In this document: piece by piece, positions 15,234 through 23,160 of the stretch | Position numbering within the stretch: the first letter of the stretch is position 1 | How the letters are laid out: each line of letters starts with the position of its first letter | Origin: Nitrospirota bacterium | Lineage (GTDB): Bacteria > Nitrospirota > Nitrospiria > Nitrospirales > Nitrospiraceae | Direction: 5' to 3' | Assembly: GCA_020027965.1 (NCBI GenBank) | Contig: JAHRHE010000014.1 | Coordinates: forward strand, 1 to 35,842 | DNA length: 35,842 bases | Position numbers and translations under genes: made by a program | Notes under the pieces: generated by a model | The model's input: only the letters and a program-made list of their open reading frames with translations | The model's database searches: none | Told to the model about the DNA's origin: nothing

Positions 15234-16895
15234 CTAGGGTTTAGGGGGCGGAGGGATCGGGATGCGAAGGCCGTGGCGGTCTGCGGCCTTCACCGCTTCG
15301 GGGTACCCGGCGTCCGCGTGACGCAGGATGCCGAGGGCCGGATCGTTCGTCAACACACGCGCGAGTTTTGCCGCAGCCTCCCGTGTCCCATCGGCGACCA
15401 TGGCCTGCCCGGCGTGCAGGGAATACCCCATCCCGACGCCTCCTCCATGATGAAACGAGACCCAGCTTGCGCCGGAGGCGGTGTTCAGCAGCGCGTTCAG
15501 GATCGGCCAGTCGGCGATCGCATCGCTCCCGTCGCGCATGGCCTCGGTTTCCCGGTAGGGAGAGGCCACCGAGCCGGCATCCAAATGGTCCCGACCGATC
15601 ACGACCGGGGCCTTCACGATGCCTCGGTGGACGAGCTCATTGATCCGCTCTCCCATGGCCGCCCGCTCGCCGAGCCCCAGCCAGCAGATGCGCGCCGGCA
15701 ATCCCTGAAAGCGCACCTTCTCACGGGCCAGCCGGAGCCACCGCTGTAACGATCGGTTCTCCGGGAACAGCGCCAGGGCGGCGTCATCGGTGGCGGCGAT
15801 GTCCGATGCCTCGCCGGAAAGAGCAATCCAGCGGAAGGGCCCGCGACCCTCGCAGAACAGCGGTCTGATATAGGCCGGGACAAAGCCGGGGAACGCGTAC
15901 GCATCCTGGACGCCGCGCTGGAAGGCCATGGTCCGGATATTGTTGCCGTAGTCGAACACGACGGCGCCCGCCTTCTGGAATTCCAGCATCGCGCGGACGT
16001 GGGCGGCGATCGAATCCAGGGCGCGATCCGTGTATTCCGATGGGTTCGTCCGGCGAAGCTGTGCGGCCGATTCCAGCGACAACCCGGCCGGAATGTACCC
16101 ATTGAGCGGGTCATGGGCGGACGTTTGATCCGTCACCAGATCGGGGACCACGGCCCGCCGAACCAACTCCGGGTGCACCTCGGCGCAGTTCCCGACCAGG
16201 CCGACCGAGAGCGGCTCTCGGCTCGCCTTGGCCGCCAGGACCCACCGGAGCGCCTCATCGAGCGACGCCGTCATGCGATCGCAGTAGCCGCTCTTGATCC
16301 GGCGCTCGATCCTGGCCGGGTCCACCTCGACGCAGAGGAAGGCTGCGCCGTTCATCGTGGCGGCCAGCGGCTGCGCCCCGCCCATCCCGCCCATCCCACC
16401 GGTCAGCACGAACCGGCCCTTGAGGTCGCCCCCGAAATGCCGGGCCCCCGCAGCCGCAAACGTTTCAAAAGTGCCTTGCACGATCCCCTGTGTGCCGATG
16501 TACATCCAGGAGCCGGCCGTCATCTGGCCGTACATGATCAGGCCGAGCGCTTCGAGTCGGCGAAATTCCTCCCAGGTCGCCCAGTGTCCGACCAGATTGG
16601 AGTTGGCGAGTAAGACCCTGGGAGCCCAGTCGTGCGTGCGTAACACACCCACCGGTTTCCCGGATTGGATGAGCAGCGTCTGGTCACCCTCCAGCGCGGT
16701 CAATTCCCGGACGATCGCGTGGTAGGCCGCCCAGTTGCGTGCCGCCTTGCCCACGCCGCCATAGACGATCAGTTCGCGCGGGTTCTCGGCGACCTCTTCG
16801 TCGAGGTTGTTCATGAGCATGCGAAGGGCGGCTTCCTGCGTCCAGCCCTTGCAGGTCAGGGCCGTCCCGCGCGAAGCCCGGATGGGCGTGGTCAT
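15234..16895 (-). CDS. hutU: Urocanate hydratase
   Basis: This 553-residue NAD-dependent enzyme converts urocanate to 4-imidazolone-5-propionate, the second step of histidine degradation and the substrate of HutI. Family marks are the [27 protein letters not shown] segment near the start, the glycine-rich [20 protein letters not shown] segment involved in NAD binding, Cys404 in the [10 protein letters not shown] motif (equivalent to the conserved Cys410 of the Pseudomonas enzyme) and the [18 protein letters not shown] segment near the C-terminus. Length is normal. The start codon overlaps the stop of the preceding gene as ATGA (16892-16895), which implies translational coupling. The C-terminus ends in a Pro/Ile run with no visible domain. 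Confidence 0.97.
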   Translation of the reverse strand: MTTPIRASRGTALTCKGWTQEAALRMLMNNLDEEVAENPRELIVYGGVGKAARNWAAYHAIVRELTALEGDQTLLIQSGKPVGVLRTHDWAPRVLLANSNLVGHWATWEEFRRLEALGLIMYGQMTAGSWMYIGTQGIVQGTFETFAAAGARHFGGDLKGRFVLTGGMGGMGGAQPLAATMNGAAFLCVEVDPARIERRIKSGYCDRMTASLDEALRWVLAAKASREPLSVGLVGNCAEVHPELVRRAVVPDLVTDQTSAHDPLNGYIPAGLSLESAAQLRRTNPSEYTDRALDSIAAHVRAMLEFQKAGAVVFDYGNNIRTMAFQRGVQDAYAFPGFVPAYIRPLFCEGRGPFRWIALSGEASDIAATDDAALALFPENRSLQRWLRLAREKVRFQGLPARICWLGLGERAAMGERINELVHRGIVKAPVVIGRDHLDAGSVASPYRETEAMRDGSDAIADWPILNALLNTASGASWVSFHHGGGVGMGYSLHAGQAMVADGTREAAAKLARVLTNDPALGILRHADAGYPEAVKAADRHGLRIPIPPPPKP

Positions 16896-17275
16896 TTCTT
16901 TTTCACCTGGGTCTTGACGCTATTGATGAAATCCTCTATTGCGACGTCGACTTCCGCTTTGGTCATGGCCCGGTCATGGGTTTCGCTCTCGTCCACGACG
17001 TAGGCCTCCTTGTCCTTTTCCTGCCGGACAACGACGGTGTTATCCTGCGTGACCTCGATCATCATGTACCATTCCCTGGTGCCCTTTTTGATCACGACCT
17101 CTTTCCCCAGGCCTTTCTTGGTAACTTCCACCTGCAGCTCGTCCTCGGCGGCCACGAGCAGGGTGGCCAGCTCGGATGCGTGAGCGGGGATAATCGAAAA
17201 CGGACCAGCCAGCAGGAGCGCCAGGACGGCCTGCACCAATCTTGCGCGAGGAATGCGGGTGAACGCATGGCTCAT
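16892..17275 (-). CDS. Small exported protein between hutH and hutU, unknown function
   Basis: This 127-residue protein has a clear signal peptide (Arg-rich start, [13 protein letters not shown] core, AHA cleavage near residue 33). The mature part of about 94 residues has no Cys, is rich in Lys, Glu, Asp and Val, and looks like a beta-strand region followed by an amphipathic helix ending in KKK. Its start overlaps the hutH stop and its stop overlaps the hutU start, both as ATGA, so it is tightly coupled to two cytoplasmic enzymes although it is itself exported. I do not recognise a family. A periplasmic role in histidine or urocanate sensing or uptake is possible but unproven, and no transporter gene is seen. 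Confidence 0.8.
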   Translation of the reverse strand: MSHAFTRIPRARLVQAVLALLLAGPFSIIPAHASELATLLVAAEDELQVEVTKKGLGKEVVIKKGTREWYMMIEVTQDNTVVVRQEKDKEAYVVDESETHDRAMTKAEVDVAIEDFINSVKTQVKKK

Positions 17276-18810
17276 GAGAGACTCCTTCGTGATGATCGGG
17301 CCGCGGCCAAGACGCCGGTCAAGGCGCCGCCGGCCACGAGCGCGCGTACGCGCTCGATGTCCGGTGCCAGCGCGCGGTCATGATCGAGACGGGGAACCAG
17401 ACGGCGGATCATTTGCAGGGTCCGACGACTGCCGGCCCCGGGCTGTAAGGGACGGTGAAAGTCCACCCCTTGTGCGGCGCAGAGCAATTCGATGGCGAGG
17501 ATGTGCTCGGTGTTGGAGAGGATCGGCTTGAGCTTGAGGGCCGATCCCATGCCCATGCTGACGTGGTCCTCCTGGTTGCCTGACGTCGGGATGGAGTCCA
17601 CCGAGGCCGGATGGGAGAGGACCTTGTTCTCCGACGCCAGCGCCGCGGCCGTCACCTGCGCGAGCATGAAGCCGGAGTGCAAGCCTGGATGCGGGCTGAG
17701 AAACGGAGGGAGATCGCCGTACTCGGGATTGATCAACCGCTCGATCCGCCGTTCGGAGATGCTCGCCAACTCGGTCATCGCGATGGCCAGGTAGTCCAGC
17801 ACCAGCCCGAGCGGCTGGCCGTGAAAATTCCCGCCCGAGAGGATCTCATCTCTGTCCGGGAACACGAGCGGGTTGTCGGTGATACTGTTCATCTCGATGC
17901 TGAGCGTGCGCCGGACGTGGTCGAGCGCGTCGCGGACCGCGCCGTGGACCTGCGGCATGCAGCGCAGGCTGTACGCGTCCTGCACGCGGGGGCAGTGGAC
18001 ATGAGACGCCCGGATCTCGCTCCCGGCCATCAACGCGCGAAGGTTGGCGGCGACGGCCATCTGCCCCGGGTACGGACGCAGGCGGTGAATGCGGGGATCA
18101 AACGCCACCGGGGTGCCCTTCAGCGCTTCCACGGCCAGCGCCCCCGCGGCATCGGCCGCGTCAGCCAGCTGTTCGCATCGGCGGAGCTCCAACAGGCCCA
18201 AGGCCAGCATGGCCTGCGTGCCATTGACGAGCGACAGCCCTTCCTTCGCTTCCAAGTGTAGGGGGCGCAAGCTCACCTGCGCAAGCGCAGCGCGACCTGA
18301 TCGCCGACGGGAGCCCAGCACGGCCTCCCCTTCGCCGATCAGGATGAGCGCCAGATGCGCCAGCGGAGCCAGGTCGCCGCTCGCCCCGACCGATCCCTTG
18401 GCGGGAATCACGGGCAGGAGATCGTGATTGAGAAAGGTGAGCAGATACTCGGCGATTAGGGGGCGAACCCCGCTATGTCCGCGGGCCAACACATGGGCCC
18501 GCAGCAAGAGGATCCCGCGCGTCTCCTCCGGCGTCAGCGGCTCGCCGACACCGGCGGCATGGCTGCGAACCAGGTTGAGTTGCAGTTGCGCGATGTCGGC
18601 GGGGGAGATGCGTTGGTCGGCGAGTTTCCCGAACCCGGTCGTCACCCCATACACCGGATCGGTTCGCGCAACGGCGCGCCGCACGACGCCATACGATGAC
18701 GCCATCCGTCGCTTCGCGGAGGGAGCCAGCCGGACCGCCCGTCTATTCAAGACGACGTCGTAAAACTCGTCGAGCGTCAAGTCCTCGCCGGTGAGCGACA
18801 GCGGCCTCAT
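17272..18810 (-). CDS. hutH: Histidine ammonia-lyase
   Basis: This 512-residue enzyme removes ammonia from L-histidine to give trans-urocanate, the first step of the pathway. The Ala143-Ser144-Gly145 triplet in GSVGASGDLAPLAHL forms the MIO cofactor on its own, and Tyr54 in VYGVTTGFG matches the catalytic Tyr53 of the Pseudomonas enzyme. The RVQDAYSLRCMPQVHGA and EMNSITDNPLV motifs and the SGNQEDHVSMG motif near the C-terminus are all present. It heads a three-gene operon, hutH-exported protein-hutU. A TATAAT box lies only 10 nt upstream of the ATG with no ribosome-binding site between, so the mRNA is probably leaderless or nearly so. Confidence 0.97.
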   Translation of the reverse strand: MRPLSLTGEDLTLDEFYDVVLNRRAVRLAPSAKRRMASSYGVVRRAVARTDPVYGVTTGFGKLADQRISPADIAQLQLNLVRSHAAGVGEPLTPEETRGILLLRAHVLARGHSGVRPLIAEYLLTFLNHDLLPVIPAKGSVGASGDLAPLAHLALILIGEGEAVLGSRRRSGRAALAQVSLRPLHLEAKEGLSLVNGTQAMLALGLLELRRCEQLADAADAAGALAVEALKGTPVAFDPRIHRLRPYPGQMAVAANLRALMAGSEIRASHVHCPRVQDAYSLRCMPQVHGAVRDALDHVRRTLSIEMNSITDNPLVFPDRDEILSGGNFHGQPLGLVLDYLAIAMTELASISERRIERLINPEYGDLPPFLSPHPGLHSGFMLAQVTAAALASENKVLSHPASVDSIPTSGNQEDHVSMGMGSALKLKPILSNTEHILAIELLCAAQGVDFHRPLQPGAGSRRTLQMIRRLVPRLDHDRALAPDIERVRALVAGGALTGVLAAARSSRRSLS

Positions 18811-18820
18811 TGTGCAGCGG

Positions 18821-18849
18821 ATTATAGCCCGAGGCCGTGCGCACGTAAA
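18821..18849 (-). promoter_or_regulatory. hutH operon promoter with a 10-bp palindrome
   Basis: On the minus strand TTTACG (18844-18849) and a perfect TATAAT (18821-18826) are 17 nt apart. The perfect palindrome CGTGCGCACG (18836-18845) overlaps the -35 box and could be an operator half or a full site. The start codon at 18810 is 10 nt from the -10 box. Confidence 0.65.
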
Positions 18850-18918
18850 CTGTCTATGTCTTCACGTTCGCCACTTACCTGTTCACTTTCTACTTGGCGG
18901 CGACAGCCGCAGGCCTGC

Positions 18919-18947
18919 TTGTGTGGCAGCGGGGCCCATGTTAGGAT
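18919..18947 (+). promoter_or_regulatory. Possible promoter of the PGPGW-like gene
   Basis: TTGTGT (18919-18924) and TAGGAT (18942-18947) are 17 nt apart. The ATG at 18957 lies only 9 nt past the -10 box with no ribosome-binding site, again suggesting a leaderless mRNA. The 146 bases between this gene and hutH also hold loose 7-nt words at about 18852-18899 (GCCACTT, ACCTGTT and similar), perhaps one arm of a word repeat. Confidence 0.4.
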
Positions 18948-18956
18948 GCCTGCCCG

Positions 18957-19367
18957 ATGGAGGTCCTGCTCTCCAAGGAATTTTGGTTTGCTCTCACCGC
19001 GTTCTCGATTGTATGCTTCGTCGGCACCCTGCTTGCGATCCCGTTCATTCTGGTCAGACTCCCCTCCCAATATTTCGACGAGCGCCACCCCAGGAGGTGG
19101 ATGGAGCATCATCATCCGGTGCTGCGGTTGACCGGACTGGCCCTCAAGAACGTGGTCGGGATCGTCTTTGTCCTCGCCGGGGTGGCGATGTTGTTTCTCC
19201 CCGGCCAGGGTATCTTGACCATGTTGATCGGTCTCTCCCTGATGGACTTTCCCGGCAAGCGTCGTCTGGAGCGCAAGATCATCGGGCAGCCTGATATCCT
19301 GCGGACGATCAATAGGCTGCGGGAAAAATTCGGCCGCCCACCGCTCAGCGTCATGGACGAGCCATAA
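18957..19367 (+). CDS. PGPGW-type small membrane protein
   Basis: This 136-residue protein has an N-terminal membrane segment (FALTAFSIVCFVGTLLAIPF), a His/Arg-rich loop (RHPRRWMEHHHPVLR) and a second hydrophobic stretch leading into LPGQGILTMLIGLSLMDFPGKRR. That last motif matches the PGPGW family of small transmembrane proteins, with PGQG in place of PGPG. The C-terminal tail (KIIGQPDILRTINRLREKFGRPPL) is basic and probably cytoplasmic. The family has no firm function. It is divergent from hutH and precedes polA by about 90 nt. Confidence 0.7.
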   Translation: MEVLLSKEFWFALTAFSIVCFVGTLLAIPFILVRLPSQYFDERHPRRWMEHHHPVLRLTGLALKNVVGIVFVLAGVAMLFLPGQGILTMLIGLSLMDFPGKRRLERKIIGQPDILRTINRLREKFGRPPLSVMDEP

Positions 19368-19394
19368 CAACAGGCACGAGGCTCGGGGGGGCGG

Positions 19395-19460
19395 GGCAAT
19401 TGCCAATAGATATAGAAGAGTTGCTCCCATCGCCTCTAGCCCATCGCCCATAGCCAATGC
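19395..19460 (+). repeat. Quasi-palindrome of 7-nt words ending in the polA start codon
   Basis: The right arm (19426-19460) splits into CCCATCG-CCTCTAG-CCCATCG-CCCATAG-CCAATGC, and the last word contains the polA ATG. The left arm (19395-19422) splits into GGCAATT-GCCAATA-GATATAG-AAGAGTT. Reversed and complemented, the right arm matches the left loosely but in register. The polA gene has no separate Shine-Dalgarno sequence because the repeat takes its place. Confidence 0.6.
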
Positions 19461-22174
19461 CTTCTCTCTATCTCATCGATGGTAGCGCCTACATCTATCG
19501 CGCCTTCTTTGCGCTGCCGCCGCTCGTCAACTCCAAGGGCCAGCAGACAAATGCGGTCTATGGCTTCACGACGATGCTGCTGAAGATCCTTCGCGAGCAT
19601 CAGCCGCATGGCCTGGCAGTGGCGTTTGATGAAAAAGGCCCGACCCTCCGCCATGAAGAGTACAAAGAGTACAAGGCACACCGTCCCGAGATGCCCCAGC
19701 CGATGCAGGCGCAAATTCCGTACATCCATCGTGTGGTGGAAGCACTGGGTCTACCGGTGGTCCGATGCGCAGGGTATGAGGCGGACGACCTCATCGGGAC
19801 GCTGGCCCGGCAGGCGGAGGCAGCGGGGTTCGACGTGGTGATCGTGACCGGCGACAAGGACATGTTCCAGCTCCTCTCGCCGGCCGTGCGGATCTACGAT
19901 CCGGTGAAGGACAAGTGGTTCGGCGAGGAGGAATGCCGGGAGCGGTTCGGGGTCGAGCCGGCCAGGGTCGTCGACATCATGGGGCTGATGGGCGATGCGA
20001 CCGACAACATCCCCGGGGTCAAGGGGATCGGTGAGAAGACAGCTCTGAAATTGATCCAGCAGTTCGGGACGATCGAGAACCTTCTTGAGCACGTTGGGGA
20101 GGTCTCGCCGGCGAAACTGCGGGCCCTGCTCACCGAGCAGGCGGGCAATGCTCGCCTCAGCCGGCATTTGGCGACCATTCAAGTGGATTGCCCCGTGACG
20201 TTCGAACCGGAGCGGTTCAGGGTGTCGGCCCCACCGACCGAACCCCTGGTGGCCTTGCTGCGCGAACTGGAATTTCCGACGTTGCTCAAGGCTGTCCAGC
20301 CGGCCGAATCGGGTCAAGGCATGCTGGGCTCCGGCGTGGAAACGATCCGGGACGAAGCCGGGGTCCGACGGTTTGCCCATGGGGCCGCGCAGGCGGAGGT
20401 CGTGGCGGTTCATTGCGTCCTGGAGGGACCGGCCGTGGAAGGAAGTCCGACCGGGGCCGGCGGCGCGCTGCAGGGCATGGCACTCAGCGCGTCCAACGGC
20501 ATGACGGTCTTTGCGGCACGGCCTCCTTCGGGGTCAGGTCGTTCGGCGTGGACAAGGCCTCTGCACCCGCTCTTGCAGCCGCTCGCAGACTTGTTGCAGA
20601 GCCGGACGCGAGTCAAGGCGGCGCACGATCTCAAACCGGCGTTGTTGGCGCTGGACCGGGCAGGCCTGGAGTTGCACCCGCCCTGGTTCGACACCATGAT
20701 TGCCGCGTACCTCCTGAACCCCAACCGGCGCACACACTCGCTGGAGGCGGTCGCGCTGGATGCCCTGGGGTATCGTCTTGGAGCGGAGGCGCCGCGCAAA
20801 GGGCCGGGGAAGCCTCAGGCCCTGTTCGAGGCGGCCGAGGGAGCCGAGGCCGAGAGGCGGATTGCGGAGAAGGCCGCTGAAGCGGCTAGCGTAGTCCTTC
20901 GACTGGTGCCGATCCTGAAAGAACGGCTCGAACAGCAGGGAAGCCTGCGACTGTTTGAAGACGTGGAGATGCCGCTGGTCCCCGTGTTGGCGGAGATCGA
21001 GCAGAATGGTTTTCTCCTGAACGTGGCCGGTCTTCACGCCCTCAGCAAGGAGCTGGAGCGGGAACTGGACCGCATGATGGTCACGATTAGCGGGCTGGCC
21101 GGCGGAGAGTTCAACATCAATTCTCCGAAGCAACTGGCCGCGGTCCTGTTCGAGAAATTGGGCCTCAAGCCGGTCCGGAAAACCAAGACCGGATACTCCA
21201 CCGATGAAGAGACGTTGACTCAGTTGGCGCTGCAGCATGACCTGCCCGCCCAGATCCTGAATTACCGCAGCCTCAGCAAGCTCAAGTCCACGTACGTGGA
21301 CGCGCTGCCTGCGCTCGTGAATCCCGAAACCGGGCGGCTGCACACCTCGTTGAACCAAACCGTGGCGGCGACCGGTCGGCTATCCTCGACCGATCCCAAC
21401 CTGCAGAATATTCCGGTGAAGGGCGAGTTCGGGCTCAGGATTCGCGAGGCCTTCGTGGCGGCGCCGGGCCACGTGCTGCTGTCCGCCGATTACAGCCAGA
21501 TCGAGCCGCGGATCCTCGCGCATCTCTCGCGGGATGAACGGCTGCTGAGGGTCTTCGAGCGCGGGGAGGATATCCACACGGCCACGGCGGTCGAGATCTT
21601 CAACCTCGCCCCGGGCCAGATCACGAAAGAAATGCGGCGCGTGGCCAAGACTGTGGTGTTCGGGATCTTGTACGGGATCAGTCCATTTGGGCTCTCGTCT
21701 ACCCTGGGCGTCTCGCAACAGGAAGCCAAAAAGTACATTGATGCCTACTTCGAGCGCTATGCGGGGGTGAAGGCGTTTCTAGACCGGACCATCGAAGAGG
21801 CCACGCAGCGCGGCTACGTGACGACGATCCTGGGCCGCCGCCGGCCGATCCCCGAGCTTGCCAGTCCCGATCAGACGCAACGCAGTTTCGGCGAACGCAT
21901 GGCCGTGAACAGCCCCATCCAGGGTTCGGCGGCGGACCTGATTAAGGTGGCCATGATCGCGGTCAGCAAGCAAGTGAAGGCCGAGCTGCCGAACACGAAG
22001 ATGATTTTGCAGGTCCACGACGAGCTGATCTTCGAGACGCCGGAAAAGGAATTAGAGCGGGCCAAGACGCTCGTGAAGTCCGAGATGGAAGCAACCGGCG
22101 CGAAGTTGGGGTTATCCGTGCCGCTCAAGGTGGATTTGGGAGTGGGAAGGAATTGGAGAGAGGCACATCCGTAG
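19457..22174 (+). CDS. polA: DNA polymerase I
   Basis: This 905-residue repair and Okazaki-fragment polymerase has a 5'-3' exonuclease domain (1 to about 290; GYEADDLIGTLA, VTGDKDMFQLL, MGDATDNIPGVKGIGEKTA), a middle domain and a polymerase domain with motif A (DYSQIEPR, Asp678), the finger motif RRVAKTVVFGILYGIS and motif C (VHDELIFE, Asp855/Glu856). In the middle domain (about 300-500) I see no DxE at the expected first proofreading site (the stretch reads VVAVHCVLEGP) and no clear second site (KAAHDLKPALLAL), so 3'-5' proofreading is probably absent. The last dozen codons use AGG, AGA, AAT, CAT and GGA, unlike the rest of the gene, and a divergent second copy of this tail lies behind the next two genes. 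The start codon lies in a word repeat. Confidence 0.96.
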   Translation: MPSLYLIDGSAYIYRAFFALPPLVNSKGQQTNAVYGFTTMLLKILREHQPHGLAVAFDEKGPTLRHEEYKEYKAHRPEMPQPMQAQIPYIHRVVEALGLPVVRCAGYEADDLIGTLARQAEAAGFDVVIVTGDKDMFQLLSPAVRIYDPVKDKWFGEEECRERFGVEPARVVDIMGLMGDATDNIPGVKGIGEKTALKLIQQFGTIENLLEHVGEVSPAKLRALLTEQAGNARLSRHLATIQVDCPVTFEPERFRVSAPPTEPLVALLRELEFPTLLKAVQPAESGQGMLGSGVETIRDEAGVRRFAHGAAQAEVVAVHCVLEGPAVEGSPTGAGGALQGMALSASNGMTVFAARPPSGSGRSAWTRPLHPLLQPLADLLQSRTRVKAAHDLKPALLALDRAGLELHPPWFDTMIAAYLLNPNRRTHSLEAVALDALGYRLGAEAPRKGPGKPQALFEAAEGAEAERRIAEKAAEAASVVLRLVPILKERLEQQGSLRLFEDVEMPLVPVLAEIEQNGFLLNVAGLHALSKELERELDRMMVTISGLAGGEFNINSPKQLAAVLFEKLGLKPVRKTKTGYSTDEETLTQLALQHDLPAQILNYRSLSKLKSTYVDALPALVNPETGRLHTSLNQTVAATGRLSSTDPNLQNIPVKGEFGLRIREAFVAAPGHVLLSADYSQIEPRILAHLSRDERLLRVFERGEDIHTATAVEIFNLAPGQITKEMRRVAKTVVFGILYGISPFGLSSTLGVSQQEAKKYIDAYFERYAGVKAFLDRTIEEATQRGYVTTILGRRRPIPELASPDQTQRSFGERMAVNSPIQGSAADLIKVAMIAVSKQVKAELPNTKMILQVHDELIFETPEKELERAKTLVKSEMEATGAKLGLSVPLKVDLGVGRNWREAHP

Positions 22175-22192
22175 TCGCTGGGGAAGGCGTAG

Positions 22193-22477
22193 ATGGGGCT
22201 TATCTTCGAGTGGGACGATAAGAAGGCGAAGCAGAATCGAAAGAACCATGCCGTGTCTTTTGAAGAAGCGGTCACCGTGTTTGGTGATCCACTGTCATTG
22301 ACCATCGAGGACCCGCTCCATTCGACTGAGGAAGAGCGGTTTGTTATCATGGGGCAATCTGTTGGTGGCCGCACGCTGGTTGTGGTTCACACAGAACATG
22401 GCGACAGAGTGCGCATCATTAGCGCACGGGCTGCGACACCGCGCGAAAGGAAAAATTATGAAGAAGGAAATGCTTAA
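22193..22477 (+). CDS. brnT: BrnT-family toxin
   Basis: This 94-residue protein has the BrnT pattern: FEWDDKKAKQNRKNHAVSFEEA at the start, a VFGDPLSLTIED strand segment, and RIISARAATPRERKNYEEG at the end. BrnT toxins have a RelE-like fold and cut RNA, and they are held by a co-transcribed antitoxin. The ATG lies 18 nt behind polA. The last 20 nt overlap the antitoxin gene. Codon use is less GC-biased than in polA, in keeping with transfer. A second, divergent polA tail follows the pair, so the module was probably inserted at the 3' end of polA. Confidence 0.85.
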   Translation: MGLIFEWDDKKAKQNRKNHAVSFEEAVTVFGDPLSLTIEDPLHSTEEERFVIMGQSVGGRTLVVVHTEHGDRVRIISARAATPRERKNYEEGNA

Positions 22478-22655
22478 CGAGTATGATTTCAGCAGAGGCG
22501 TGCGCGGCAAGTATGCTAAGCGCTATGCGCGGGGCAGCAATGTGGTCGTGCTTGCGCCTGATGTGGCGCGGACGTTTGCTGACTCCGAGTCTGTCAACGA
22601 GGCATTGCGGTCGTTGATCAAGATCGCTCGGCAAACCAAGAAAGTCTCTGCCTGA
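22458..22655 (+). CDS. Antitoxin partner of BrnT
   Basis: This 65-residue basic protein starts at the ATG at 22458, inside the end of the toxin gene, with GAAAGG about 9 nt upstream. It reads as EYDFSRGVRGKYAKRYARG, then NVVVLAPDVARTFADSESVNEALRSL, a short strand followed by helices as in ribbon-helix-helix antitoxins. This type is often found behind BrnT genes but differs from the classic BrnA sequence, so I give no symbol. It would bind the toxin and repress the pair's own promoter. The 20-nt overlap implies coupling. Confidence 0.8.
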   Translation: MKKEMLNEYDFSRGVRGKYAKRYARGSNVVVLAPDVARTFADSESVNEALRSLIKIARQTKKVSA

Positions 22656-22667
22656 CCTTCCTTGCTG

Positions 22668-22718
22668 CTGCAAGTCTATCTCGGCGTGGGCCGAAACTGG
22701 CGCGAAGCGCACCCCTAG
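22668..22718 (+). pseudogene. Second, divergent copy of the polA 3' end
   Basis: These 17 codons read LQVYLGVGRNWREAHP-stop, against LKVDLGVGRNWREAHP-stop at the end of polA (22124-22174). Fourteen of 16 residues agree, but by my count only 33 of 51 bases do, mostly through synonymous changes. The copy here uses the GC-ending codons typical of the chromosome, whereas the live polA tail does not. It therefore looks like the original end of polA, displaced when the toxin-antitoxin pair came in with a replacement tail. It is not preceded by a start and is not expressed as a protein. Confidence 0.75.
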
Positions 22719-22843
22719 CAGGTGCTGAAAAAGGTCCCCAACTTTGTTCTCGGGCGACTCAGACCCCTCAACGTACGGCAAAAAGTACGCCTCGGGGGCC
22801 TCGCACCCTGCGGCCGCGTTGGATGACCTTTTTGAGCACCTGC
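22718..22843. mobile_element. MITE-like element with 19-bp terminal inverted repeats
   Basis: GCAGGTGCTGAAAAAGGTC at 22718-22736 faces its complement at 22825-22843 with one mismatch, and pairing continues inward through CCAAC. Inside is a small hairpin, CGTAC-GGCAAAAA-GTACG (near 22780-22797). The 126-bp element codes for nothing. Its left end shares the last base of the displaced polA stop codon. It may be a non-autonomous transposon, or it may have served as the original polA terminator. Confidence 0.65.
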
Positions 22844-22864
22844 GAATAATCCAAGAGATTTAAT

Positions 22865-23065
22865 GTGTCTACTGCATTCGGCTTCCTGCTCCTGATCCTG
22901 GGAGTGGTGATTTTGATTCTCGGAGGGCGCAAGGTTACAGTGTCAGAAGGCTCTCTCCTCCGCTTGCTATTTCCACATGACAGAAACGTGAAATACGTAC
23001 AATGGGTAAGTGCTCTGATCTGCTTCTATCTGGGATTTGGTTTTCTCCTTGGGTGGTTCCAATGA
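22865..23065 (+). CDS. Small two-helix membrane protein, unknown
   Basis: This 66-residue frame starts at a GTG preceded by AAGAGA. It has an N-terminal hydrophobic helix (FGFLLLILGVVILILGG), a short basic loop and a second helix (VSALICFYLGFGFLLGW). No family is recognised. It lies 96 nt before the DUF2007-type gene. Its membrane profile supports a real gene, but the weak start leaves doubt. Confidence 0.45.
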   Translation: MSTAFGFLLLILGVVILILGGRKVTVSEGSLLRLLFPHDRNVKYVQWVSALICFYLGFGFLLGWFQ

Positions 23066-23160
23066 ACTTTATTGGGAGCATCCGGTGCGGCAGAGCCATC
23101 TGCTCCCCCGTGGTTCGCGACTCAGGTCCGGCCCTCCCATAGGAGAAATAGAGTGGAACA

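Noticed and set aside
22341-22457. Longer N-terminal extension of the BrnT antitoxin
   Set aside because: It would lie almost wholly inside the toxin gene in another frame and has no family support; the ATG at 22458 gives the normal length.
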